Shown here in pieces: positions 35,756-49,300 of a stretch of DNA of 64,000 nucleotides. Location of the stretch: assembly GCA_032173965.1 (NCBI GenBank), contig CM063285.1, positions 22,727,660 to 22,791,659 of the forward strand, read 5' to 3'. Position numbers and translations under genes: made by a program. The stretch's first letter is position 1, and each line of letters starts with the position of its first letter. The notes under the pieces were generated by a model. The model made no database searches. It worked only from the letters and a program-made list of their open reading frames with translations, and was not told the origin of the DNA. Source of the DNA: Sitta carolinensis. Lineage: Eukaryota > Chordata > Aves > Passeriformes > Sittidae.

Positions 35756-37224
35756 GGGTTGGGGTTTTTTTGTGGAAGAGCATTTAATACTACTATCTGT
35801 GACTATCCTTTTTTTGCTTTTCCTAAACACTGTATTTCAAGTATCAGCAATTTCTTTTCTCAGAAGAGCAATTATCTCTGAGAAATAAAGCACCTTCATA
35901 ACCCTTTATGTCTTTCTACCAAGAGTCTTCATATTTCCCTACTTTTTCCCTTAGCTATTCTGAAAATGTTCTCTTTCACTGTATAAAATAGTTCTACTCA
36001 TGCATAGGATCCATAATCTAAATCTAGGATATTTCTTCCTCAGATTAGGTCTGGTTTTCAAATATAATTTGGAGATTGAAGCAGGCTATGTAAACTCAGC
36101 TGCAGGTGTGTTGGTTAGAACAAGGAAGCTCTATCATGTGTTGCAAGGTATTTTGCGGAGATGCTTATTCTGCTCTCACTAGAATACAATTAAGATTTTT
36201 AAGTAGTTATACCTCTACTTTAGCCTCTTGCTGTCATTTTCTTTTTAACTGCCTTAGCTGAGATAGTACATTTAGCTACATCTAACGTAGGCTGTCCTCC
36301 ATTTCCATAGAGTGATGTTGATTTTTCTTGTCTTCCCACAAATAGAACAAGTCCGCCCTCAATGTGAAGTTCTTGATATGTGAAATGTGTTAAGACTTTC
36401 ATCAAAATGCTGTTCTGTTGTTTTTCAGAAGAACTCTGTTTCATTTAGTTGCTCAGTAAGTTTTCAACATTTGAATTCTTTCTTTATTGCTGTTGGTGAG
36501 TAGTGCACAGGGCATAGCTTCACACCATTTTATTTTTGCCTTCCATATTATGTTGGTCCTGTTTTCTTGTTTGCTCATTTACTCCTAGAGCGCAGCACAA
36601 ACACAGTTTCTTAGTACCTTTCCCTGTACTCAAAATGGAAACCATTTAGTTAGTTATATAATCTCCCTCAAAATAGTTGGTGATATAGGAGGCATCTAAT
36701 AATAGTCTTTGAACAGAAATGCTTTTTTCCCTCATTGGTCATTAAAAAACAGTGACTAAATCCACAGCTGACTTAATAATCAGTAAAGATTAGAAGATCC
36801 ATGAACGGAAGCATCAAAAACTTGGAATATGTGAAATCAAATCTCAAAGATATTGGAGCATGGGAACTAGTGGGGGTTTTTTAATACTATTCCATTACCC
36901 ATTCCATGTATATTACATTTATCTCTCAGGTGTAAGCATGGCGTTGAACTTTTCATTTGAGTCTTAAAATGTATAATAATTCTTAACACCCACTATCTGA
37001 AGTAGAAGGGATTTCAGTGGTGACTTAAACACACTAATAATCTTTGTTCTAAAATAATGGTTTGCACCTCTTTTGAGTGACAGTAGGCTATTTAAAATGT
37101 GGAGTTTGTTGGTTTTTTGTTCTGCGGTGTTTCAAGGGCTAACATAATCTCAGGAGGAAGACACATGACTGTCAATCTGAGGAAAATTGACTTATTTTAC
37201 CATAAAGAGCTGTGCTTTGCTTTT

Positions 37225-37380
37225 CCTTACTTTAATAAAAATTAAAAAACAACAAAGCAACAAAACACCAAACCAAAAAAAACCCCACAACTAAACAAAC
37301 ATAAAACAAAAAAGACCCCAACAATGATTCCCCCCACCAAAAAAACCCAAGAAAAAGCTAACAACAAAACCCAGTAACAG
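37225..37380. repeat. A/C-rich low-complexity tract
   Basis: About 150 bases on the + strand are almost free of T and G (AACACCAAACC, AAACCCCACAAC, CCCCCCACC types). It is the longest strand-asymmetric tract in the window and resembles 2860-2945. Confidence 0.75.
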
Positions 37381-37890
37381 TGGAGTTGCATGACATATTG
37401 AAGACTACTGAAAGAAACACATTGGAAATTAAAACAAAGGAGTAGTGGTTGACATACATGAGCATATTTCTGATCTATTTTAAGATGATGCTATTTATTC
37501 AGTTTTAAGACTAGATGTCTTCTGTGATGACTTTAGTAATTTTCCATGTTTATTGCAGTAAATGTAGGTTTCATATTGTGCTTAGTGTATCACCAGTATT
37601 ATTTGAACTTTATGCCCTCAAAACAAAATGTATGAATAAGTGCAAATGAGATTGTCATCTATTTGGTCCTGTGAGGCACTTTAAAGAACTCCTGTGGGTT
37701 TGTTTTGGTTTTTTTTTTTTAAAAAAAAAACTATTTAACACACAGTATCAAATATTCAATCTAGCACGTATCATCTTGACTTCCAAGAAAACCTTGTATT
37801 GTGGGCCAAAGAAAAAAGGAGGAGGAGAATTTCTGAGGCTTCTACAATACTGCAGGCAGCTGGTATTCTAAAATTAATCTTTCTTACATA

Positions 37891-37914
37891 AGCTGAAGCA
37901 GGATAGCTTCAGCT
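37891..37914. repeat. 9-bp inverted repeat
   Basis: AGCTGAAGC and GCTTCAGCT face each other across six bases. It is short enough to be chance. Confidence 0.5.
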
Positions 37915-40900
37915 ATAAGATCAATTATATCAGATGTTCTGCTAGGTTTATTTAGTGAATCTTACAGAATAAAACTGAACCTTTTTTTGGCTTGCTGAAT
38001 AATGGAATGGCAAAATTGTTGAGATCAACCATTTAGGCTGGAGGGAGATTAATTTCTGACAGATGCAGTCCTTCTACATAATAGCTCTGGGACAGTTTTA
38101 AACCAAATATCTTGAATAAATAGAAAAGCAAAATATGTAGAAAAGGACTCCATTACAACAGGACTTGTTTCAGGCTGATGATAAGTCTGCAGTCATATTT
38201 TGCAATGGCTTGCAAGTGTCCAGTTCTCATTAGGTAGTTAAGTAAAGTAAGAGGAAGTTGCATGGTAGATTGATTTTGATCAGTGTTTAAAGAGACCAAG
38301 CAAGAGACAGGAAGGTTCCTGACTGTTATTTTAGTATTCTAACAATCTTTCATACTTTAAAGTTTCAACAAAGCAAGCATGTTGCACAATTAGTTCCAAT
38401 TTCAAAGTACTCTTTATCATAAACACAGTGCCAGATTAATGTACTTCCCACTTACTTTTCAAGTCTTAAACTCTTATAATGAAACACGGGAACCAGTGAG
38501 AGGTAACTGTGGGGCAGGCAAGCTAGTGAACAGAAGAGCTTTGCCTTTTCTGAACAGAACTAAAGAAATCTGCAGAACAACAAACCTCATGGTTCCTTAG
38601 TTACATACTCTCCTCATGGACCACAAAGATATCACGCAATGCAAGAAAGGCAAGTATCACTCAGGCCTGTAAGCATAAGGCATAGCTGGTTGGATGGAGC
38701 TTGGGGTTTGCATTATTATTATTACTACTACAACTACTTCTCCTAATCTTGTGAGAGTTGCAGTTTTCACTGGGCTTGAGTTTTACTGCATTTTTGTAGC
38801 TCTACTGCACCCTAACTATAGCCACCTCTCATCTGGGAGATAGAATTTCACTCTGTTGTAGAGAATGCCTATGGCTAAGCTGTGGTGGTTGTAGCCAGAT
38901 CATCATGTCCCATTCCAGAACTACCATTAGAGTTCAGAACTCCTGACCCCTTTATTCTGCTCCTTGTTAACAAATCTGCCTGTACCTGCTGAAGTCTGTT
39001 CCATACAGACAGACAGACACTGTTATGAAAAGGTGATATATAGTCTACCATGCTTTCACAATGCATTATCTCTCATGCAAACCTCTGTATTGGCTGCTTG
39101 ATGATAAACCCCACATTTCTTCCAGGAAGACAAATTAGAGATGCTCTGTGTAATTTCAGTAAACCCAGCAAGTTCTGTAGAGATTCTCTTGTCTTAATTT
39201 GAAAACAAAACTGCTTTTTTTGTTGCTTTTCTGCAGGAGTCATGAAAGGAATTTGATGTGAGGAAAACAAATGACAATTGTTATAAGTTTTTTAAACGTA
39301 TCTGAATGGTTTTTCTTATTTGCATGTATTTATATTATTTCTATAAGTGCCTCTTCTGGATTTTGGATTTAGAGAAATAAAACTATCCTTTCACGTAATA
39401 TTTAAATCCCTTTCACTTTCTCATTTTATGTTTTATGGAACCTTATAGCCTGAGAACCCTTTGAGAGTAGTCATCATAGATCTAACAGAATACTTTTGAT
39501 ATTTATCACAGCATGAAGGCAAAATAAAGAAATGCTGAGATTTAATGATGTTTTTCTTCAGAGCAGCTACTAAAAAATACCAATGGAAAAAATGTTGATC
39601 TGTGTTAGGGCCAAATATTGGCTAGAAAGGAAGTGTTTTGATTACATTGTAGTAGAATGAAATATTGTCTAAATAATGAAAGGCTAAAAGATATGACCTC
39701 TTACTATATGAACTCTTGGCCATCAGCCAGAGCAGGAAATTTTCTCTGGGAGAGTGAAGGTATCGAGTAACTTGAAAACTAATATATTTTTAAAGACACT
39801 AACTTCATTTCACACTGCTTTCTAAAATTAGATTGTCACTTTAAAGAGCAGACTTCTTGTTTGAAAAGTCAGTGTCTATTTCTGTATTTATTTAAAATAT
39901 GCTTTAATAGGATAGGGAAGGGGGGGAAACTACAGAATGGCATTGTTTCAGTTAGAATATTTATTACTAGTGAATAGCAGTATACTGGGAAATATACCAG
40001 AGAACAGCATATATTATTCATGACTGTAGTACAAATGTGTCACCATAAAGTCAAACACTAGAATACCATATTTGCAGCATTTTACCTAACAGAACTGACT
40101 CTTACCACAGTCAGTGTCAGCAATAAATCCTGAAAAGTGCAGTGATGGGTCCTGCAATTATATTCTGCTTATCCTGTTCATTGTACCAAGTGAGTTTGTT
40201 CACTTTTTTGAAAGCGTTTGTGGCAAGACCATTGCATGAATGAGTCTGTACAGAACTAAGGCAGGAGAAGGAGTAGGGATGAAGGGAAAATTGTAGATAG
40301 TTGGAAGGATTTCAAATCACTCTGGAAAGGATTTTAGTTACTGATTGAACCTTTAAAGAACTGTTATTTTTTGTACAGAAAACTGAGTGCTGCTAAAATT
40401 TGAACCATGGAATAGGGTTTTGCTCAAGACAGTTGCAAATTGTTGACTACTATTCTACTTGTGGGGACAAAGCTACCACAATATATTATGTACTAAAAAA
40501 GTTCTGTTTCAGAAAGTACCCCAGTTTATAATGCGTTTGAAATGTCACTATGTGTATTACATTTGCTATATGAATTGCGATAGTGATTATCTCTTGTCTC
40601 AGTGAATAATTGACAATCCAATATTCATGTAACTTAAAAAAGCACGAGTAGTACCTGGTGGACTAGAAGGAGTTAAGACTTAGACACAAACATCCTATTC
40701 CATCGAGGCAGGCTGATCCTCTCTCTTGCTGGAGTAGGACGGATGTTGCAACAGGAAGTGTCTTGGAGAGAATGTGAGATTCCTTCTTCTTTATCAGTCT
40801 CGCGCAAGAGTTCTACCATGGATAGCATGGGAGAATCAGCATCAGTCCTGTTAGTGCTGCGTGCATTCTGGTTTGTAATGCCAGATACTGTAATGACATC

Positions 40901-43900
40901 ACACCATAAATAATTTCTTTGGGGGCATCCACACCTCCCTTAATTGTTTCTATCCTTTGAAGACCTGCTGATTACAGCTTCCTTATCCCTTAACTTCAAA
41001 CGTCCCAACCAATTAAAAGGTTCTGGGAAGGATTTTGTGACTGCTAAGGGTGTGGGATTTTTAGGTTTTTTCTTTTTAAGAGAGGAATGAGCAGAAAATT
41101 AGGTGTTTAGTTTGCCTGAATTAAAAGAAAATGGTGCCGGGTAATATATATATTATCCTGCCAGTTCTTTAGGGCATATTTTGAAATTTGATACAGGGCA
41201 ACCTTTGTGCTAGAGATGTGCCTTTTGCCACTCCTATGAAAATCCACTCAGAGCTGGCCAAGTTGCAACCTGCAGTTCTTTCTGGATTTATATGTAGTTC
41301 CATGATTGAGGAATTTTGCCCTAAAGCAAAGATTTTGTACTGTACTTGCTATGTTCATCTCAGAACACAGTCCAAGCAGTTTAAAGCCTTTACAGGCTGG
41401 TGGATTTCTATGCTCTCCATTAGGCTAAAGAGACTGGGACAATTTGCAGAGAAGCTTTGACCAGGAGTGTAGGGTGCACTTAGGATCAGCACTGAATGAC
41501 ATCAGAGGCCACTGTCAGGAGCTGTGAAAAAACTGGGAACTGGCCAGATAAAAGCTCTTGAAAACCAGGGCAGAAGAGGACAGAGTGCCTGGTTAAGAAT
41601 GCTGGCATTGCAGTCCAGTAAGGATAAATGGAAGGAGGTGGAAAACAAAAGAAACTGAATGAGAGATCAGGATCCTGAGCTTGGAAACGTGAAGGGCTGC
41701 CTATACAAAAAGATGTAGACGTACAAAAGATAGGACCAGGATGAGTGGGGACAAAAGCATCCAACTCTCACTGGCTGTTTAGTAAGAATTTCTCATGGAA
41801 GATTCGAACATTCTGATGTGATTCCATGTCTTTTGTAATGTTGTATGATAGAACTTACCTTGTTGGATTGTTCCACAAAGCATAAAAATGCCTTCAGTTG
41901 TAAATAATTATTGAAGTTATAAAGTTAATGACTCAAAATGTAGAAAAATAAGCTTCACTCAAACAGTAAACTACATCATGTAGTTATGTACTCACATTTT
42001 ACCACCCCCAGAATCTTATTCAGCAGATACAGTAGAAGGGTAAAATCAACAAAGGAATTTTGTGATTTTGTGTGATTCTTAGCTTTTTTTTGTTGTTGTT
42101 GTTGCTGGAGCTGGAAAACTAGGTATTGAATGAATATGCATAGTTATTGGATGAATACTGAAAATTACACATGTTATTCCAGGTTGGTGTTTTCAGCTGC
42201 AATTGAAGCTAATAGAAATTTGGCTCTAAATACTACAGCATTATTTACTCTCTGAATAAACCAGCCCCTAAGTATTTCAAATTGAGTTTTGCAATCCCCT
42301 TTGCTAAGCAGTGATAACACTTTTTATGTAATTTTTAATTCTGAAAAGAAGTTGCTTGTGAATTGTTCATGTAGAGGGAAATAAAAAGACAACAAATGCT
42401 AATAATAGTTTTAAATATAGGTAGACATTATATAGCAAAGAAGTCCAAGTGTTGTTTAATGAAACCAAGGTTCTGAAGGAGATGGAGCAGGAATAGGCAT
42501 GGATATCTAAAGTTAAGGACAAATGGAGAGAGAACAGGCTCCTTTCAGTCTCTCGGATCTTTGTTCTTGCCCTTCCTCTGCTATTAGTATATGTTGGAAA
42601 AAACCTGGTAACGAACAGACCCATCCTTTCCTCTCCCAAGCACCATTATCTGCTCAGCTAATTCCCTCCAGAGTATGTGTTTGCTATTTGGCATTTCCTA
42701 GCATCTGAGTGCTTAACCTCTTAGCAATGCTTTTTAATGTTCTAGGCTTGTATGCAATGCCTTTTCTTTCCAAATATAATACTGAAAGTTCAGAATCCTC
42801 TAATGTTACTCATGAGATGCACAAAGTCAGCTTGTTAGATATACAGCTGCTCCAGCTGACTTAAAACGTAAAGTTATTTTAGAAATATTGTTTAACCTGT
42901 GATTTGAAAAGATTAAAATACACTACAAATTCCGAGTGCCTTTTGAGAAAACATGAGGTATCATTCCTCCAAATCTGCCAAAAAGAAAGGCCAACAACAA
43001 TGGTCTGAAAATAAGTTTCTACTAAATGTGTGGTTGTGAGGCATGAGTTTAACATTCTCCAAGCATGTAAAAATGACCAGTTCTACCTGTGGGGAATATT
43101 TTATCAACACATTTTGTTCAAACAATACCCATTCTTATCAACCAGAACAGGTTCAGTCTTGTTAATGGGATGAATTGGCAATGACTTCTGTCTGCATAGC
43201 AACCAGCAAATATTGTTCCAGTGGTCCAAAGCAGCCAGTGAGAGGTGGGGCACTCTGGGGCAGCTTTACTCATGCCCGTAGCACTGTGCTGCAATTCCTC
43301 CTCCTGACAACCCCCTCCACACTTCACGGATGTGAACGTTTTTGAGTATGATCTCATCTACAAATCTCAAATACTTGGCACTTTTATGACAGGAAAGTAT
43401 TACAAAGTGCTGAGGTTTGCTTCATGAAGAATTTAGGTAGGAAGCAATTTTAATTTTCTGTTGTTAATGACTTACAAATATTTACCAAAAAACATAATTA
43501 TGGTAACTTATTCCTAATTTCAGTAAGAGTTAGTGTGTACGGTATTTAGTGTTTGCAAGTCTTCATTGTCCTTAGGGCATCGTAGTGGAAATGCACTCAG
43601 CTGCTTTTTATTGTTCATAAACAGGCCTTGACTGGCAAAAAAATAAATCTTTTCACTATCATTTATAAGATTTTAACATTTGCCACCTAGTAATGCCTCT
43701 TTCATTTTGTTCTGAAATTCTTCATTTTGTCACTGAAACGTCCTTCCTTCACTCTGGATAGAAGAATGAACTGTGAAATACTATATTTCCTGCTTTTCCT
43801 TTTATATTTACTTAATATGGAATATATATCTTTATAAAGGAAATTCTTAATGTATCCAAAGAGATGAACTATATAAGTCAGGAAGTATTTGGAACATTTA

Positions 43901-44537
43901 ACATGGGTGGTTTTTATAGGTGTCTATCATTTAATGGTGTTTTCTATATAAAAACAATTTCTATTATAGAGACTTCCATCTCCATTTTAGTTTAAACCCA
44001 TTATGTTGAGTAGAAGTTTTAATAGGTATATATTACACCAATGACTAGGATAAAGAATAATATCTTTTACCTTTTGCATATATGGTAGGGAATCTAGATT
44101 TTAAGCCCTTTGGGGCCAATAGGAATAATACTACCTTTACTTTTAGTTTAAATTTTCTTTTAGAAATACGGTTATTTCATGTTTTAAAGATACTGTTTCT
44201 GACTAGAGGAGAGAGGTGAAATTAGATTGTGTATGCCAATAGTAGATAAATATATCTTAAAATATATCAAAAAATATAAAAAAATGCAAAAGTAGTGTTA
44301 CTTCCAACTTCTAAACTCAAATTTTACGCAGAGATATTTTGAATCTAAAGAGTTACTTGAAGTTTAAATTTTTTAGCATTCAGTGTAGCAGTCTGACTTC
44401 AAATTCACTAAATAAAACCTGCCACTTTTGGCAGATCCATCCTGCCACATGGATCTAAACCAGTAGGATCATATTTTCAAAAGTTACCTGTTGTGGACCA
44501 TTTTCAGTCAGTACTGTGGAGGTATATTCTATGAGAA

Positions 44538-44557
44538 TTTTTTTTTTTTTTTTTTTT
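44538..44557. repeat. Poly-T run of 20
   Basis: Uninterrupted T run in intron. Confidence 0.9.
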
Positions 44558-46325
44558 ACATCAGAAAGAACAGTTTTTTGAATGTGCAGTGTCCATACAA
44601 AGATTATTGTTTATGCAAATTTTTAATACAAAATAATTTCTTATGCCATAAACTCATGCATTGTGCGTAAAGCATGTTCTGATTCCTGCTGATTTTGAAG
44701 ATTTTATAATGATTTCAATAAGTCACTTAGAAGGATCAGTCAACTTCATCTGAAGGCCAGAAAGATCAGTGATACAATGGTTTCTGCTCACAGTCCTTAA
44801 ACGTGACTTGCATAGCTAAATTTAAAATTGGTTGAGATCTAAAAGTCTAAAACTCCAATGTTTATGCTGTACTGCTGACAAAGAATATCGAACAGATTTT
44901 TCAGGAGAAAATGTTTCTAAACATAGGAATACACTAATTTTACTTGAATCTCTTGCCTCGAATACTTCCCTGAAGTTTTGTCTTTACACTATGGTTTCTG
45001 CCTCTGTTGGTTCTACTCCTGAATTTAAAGTGAATTAATGTTTACCCTATCCAGAAGACCTTTTGGTGCGGGCTTGCCAGCAAAATTTTGTGTTCTGTGT
45101 AAGAGAAGATCATAGAGTGAAGCATATTTGGATGTTTTTAGAGAAAATAAAACTGGCATAAAATTTAGGGTGTTTAAGTTCTAACATTTATGCTTGCTAT
45201 TTATGACAATTCCATCATTAGATGGAATACGTTCACTATCATAAGTTTCCTCTTGATGACCTTTACTTTGTGGAGACAAATGAGTGAAATTAGTGTTTAA
45301 AGACTATGAAAATTAGGAATATGTAGAAAAGGAATCAGTAAGCTTCCTTGCAGGTTGAGTAAAAGCACTGGTCACAAAGCATTTTGTTTTCCTGTTCTTT
45401 CGTGGAGGAACTCAACCCTGTAAAGATCATCATGATGCAGGTTACTTGTAACAGAATTGCATAAATATAAAATTTTATATATAATAAATATATTTTGTTT
45501 GAAATTTTGTTTGAATTATCTCACATTAGGAGACAAAATAGATTTAGTCTGTGCAGTAGCAAGATAACAAGAGCTTCCTTTCTTATGAAATGTGTATCAT
45601 CTTACAGCAGTAATTCTCCCCTCTTCACTATGGCAACACCAAAATGATGTCATTATATATTGCATTTATACATGTTTGATCTTGACCTTCCCATAGAACA
45701 CTTAGAGAAATTCAAGCCCTTAGTTATATGGCTTCCTTTGGATCCAAACTGAATTGTGTTATTTTAATTAACATTTCTAGTCTCTGATTTCCACATCTTG
45801 ATGACAGATTAGCATACCAGCAGAGTGATAAAATAAGATTAAAAGGCAGACAAACTTCTGTTTTTATTAAGCCTAAATGTTACAAAAGAAGAAAGGAATT
45901 TGATCATGGAATGTTCCTAGATTAAAGATCTTAATAACAAACTTCCATGGTATTTCTTCTAAGCTATTAATTGTTTACCTCTGGATTTGAATATATTAGG
46001 AACTTAGATTTTTTGACTTGTGAAACATTTTAGCTTCATAGCTGCATAAATCTTGAGTGCTACTCAAAAAAGGCAAGTATGATTGCATACCTAAATATTT
46101 CACCTAAAGACTTCTTTCTTTCCTTTTTTCTTATCTGCTTTTTTCTAAGCCCATAGGGCTTGCAGGACTGCGTCATTAAGAGCTGATTCGGCTTTTATAT
46201 AGGTAGTTATTTGTTATAAATTAATGTCTATCCTAGGCCCAGGAGAAACTACTAATAATTTCAATCTTGGGAAAGATGTACAAAATGAAATTCCATAGAA
46301 AGCTGTTAGGTCTTTGGCATTTTAA

Positions 46326-46347
46326 TTTTTTTTTTTTTTTTTTTTTT
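46326..46347. repeat. Poly-T run of 22
   Basis: Uninterrupted T run in intron. Confidence 0.9.
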
Positions 46348-49300
46348 ACTTTCTGACTACAACACTTTGTATTGTATGCAATAGCATCTCAAACTAAACG
46401 TCTATATTTATATAAGCTAATTCAGCCAAACTAATTTCAGTAAATAAGCTCAGAATACTTGAACTCAACTTGTCTTTTGGACCTGTGGGCATTTTGATGA
46501 TTTGAACATATATCACACTGCCAGATTTGAAAATGTAAGGGAAGCAGTTTTTGAGCTTGAAGGCAAATTGGCAGATATGGCTGTTATTGTTCTTGGATAT
46601 CCCCTCTAAATTAGAGTAGTAGCAGGTGAGCTGCCATGATCTTATTCCAAGAAGTGCCTACATTCATTGAAAACAGATGCAATTAACATCAGTAACCTCT
46701 ACTTAATATTATCAATTTTGTATTTAGCTTTTCTGAAGTTGCAATTGACTCCATAAATACATCCCTCTTTTTTCCAGAGAGTATTGGAAATCCTGGGCCT
46801 GAGGGACTGTTTAAAGCTCTGCCTTCAAAAAGCCATCAAGGAAGAAAGGCCATGTCACATTCTATAGGAGTTCAGGGAGTAAGGAATAGTGCTGATTTGG
46901 TACACAGGTGCTGGGCAGAAGTTACTTACTTTTGCATTATGTATTAGTAGTAAACTGGGTGCTCCTTTGTATAGATATATATATATAGTTTGGTCTGGTA
47001 AGTACTTTAATGTACTGTAAGTTGTCAGATGAGATATCTGTTGTATTCCTGATCCTGCCCTGGCAATGAAGGGTAGAAGTGTTTTCAAAACACTGCACAG
47101 ACTGGTTGGGAAACTTATCAGTCAGCAGTAACCATACCCATAGGATTTTGAAAGCAATTTTTTTGTTTGCTTTTTACCAATCCTACTAGGCAAAGGTCTA
47201 TGCAATATAGGAGTGGGATCTTCTCAAGGGATAAAAGGCGATAGGAATTTGGCATTATCAGTACAGAAATAACTTTTTTAGAGACTTATATCAAATTTTA
47301 AGATTGCTATGAATTAACAATGAATAGAAATATGTATTTAAACACTAGAAGAAACAGCATAAGCATTAAAAGAATGTTCTCAAATGATAGTAAAGAACAT
47401 AATTCCCTGCTGATCATATGTGAAATGCTGTGTTACGTCTATCATAACCCAAAAAAGCTTCAATAGGTCTTTAGCATTTTGTCAGTGGAAGACTGAATTT
47501 TGACAACAGAAGGGTGGTAACAAGGTTGTAGTATGTGCTTTTTCTTTTTGTGTTAGCCCAAAAAAGAAGAAATCATAGACTTCCCATTACAAAAAAAAAT
47601 TGCTGATGATCAAGAAGAAACTTGAGAAAACACAAGAGCTTGATAGCCAGCATCCCTTCTTTTCCACGTTGCATAAGAGAGATCCTGGCCAGACCACTAA
47701 ATACATGTTTTGCTTCTTGTAAATACGTGGGTGTGAGAGTATATGTTCAATGAAGAGTGGATGAAAGCTACAAGGGAATGACTGTGTAGGTAAAATCAAA
47801 TTACCTGGAGACAAATGCTATTTTATCTTCCATAAGGTTTTGCATAGAGATTTGTTATACCAGCTTTCTACACATCTTCCTAAAAATTATGAGGGAAACA
47901 TTTAATTTTAAGTATGCACAGCTGAGAAAATCATAATGAAATTTCATCTCATGAAAAATAGTTGAAAAAAATGTGTTAATTTGATGTACTTTCTTCTGCA
48001 GGAATGGTCTTGAAGTGAAGGAAAAAACTCAAATGTCTGACTGTATCACCAACTCCACGTTACACACCACTAGCCAGGGAGAGCAAATACTATACAATTT
48101 TTAGAATGCTCAGTGTTCCAAACACTTGAAGGTGGTACCTTAGAGTCTCGTTTTATGAAGAACGTTTACATCAACTCATTATAGAATTAGCATTTTTGGT
48201 GTAAGAAAGCAGATGCACATAGCATTCTGATTAAATTTGTTAGCCAGGTCTTTCTCAATGGTCACATCTTTGGTTGACTGCATATTGACGCTAGCAAGCT
48301 TCAGATTGCTACTCTTTCTACATTACAGCAGTCATTTTAAGGAGCACTTCAAGGATGCTGGAGGAAACTGTGTTTAGTCCACATGTCAAACTGAAACTTG
48401 TGCAATATACTAATTAATAGATAGAGGTTGCATCGCCTTGTATCGGGGGAAAAATTATGTAATGTCACGTTTCATGTGACTGTCCTTCTAGTGGTGTGGT
48501 ATCATCCTGTGTTCTCTCTGGTGGTGAATGAAAACTGATAGTCCAGTCTCTAGCATTACACCTGCCATTAGGTAATGTCATGTAAAATACACATTCTTAG
48601 AAAGAAAAGCTGCAAGCAGGTATACTGAATTTAGTCTATTCTTGGTTTTATCCTCTTGTGTATTAGTTTGTATTCATTACTAAATGTGCTAGACAAAACT
48701 TTTAAAAAATGGAAATGTCAGATTATATTCTATTAGTCAATTGTAGGACGTCTCATCTTGGATACTTCTACAAGGATGTATTTGGCAGAAAGACTGTCAG
48801 CCCCTTGCAGATTGCTCATGCTCTTTACAGCCTGGATTTTGTGTTCTGTGTAACATATCTGTAGACATGCTGTTGTTTATACACGATCCCCTTTTTAAAT
48901 TTCACTTGACTTGACTTCCAGGGACTTGAAAATGGTTGATACCATTTTGCCAGATTAAAGTACTCGAAGCTTAACATCTTCATTCCACTGTCCCTTTTCT
49001 GCGGCAGGTCAGACGCTCCCTCAGACGCCTCTCTACTGCACTCTAGTGTATCGAATGGCAAATTCCCCCATCCTATGCAAACACACAGTACTTCCAAAAT
49101 TCTCATGACTTTTGGATGTCTAAAGTTGTTTTTTCCCCTTTTGGTTTTCGATATAAAATAACAAACATTAAAACAAAATGTAATATTCTGTGTTTTGCTT
49201 CCTCCTTTGAGATTTGCCATCTATTGAAAAGACGTTTTAGTGACCTTATGTTAACAAATGAAACTTCAAAATGCCTGCTTTCAGTTCTGTGATGATGTTT

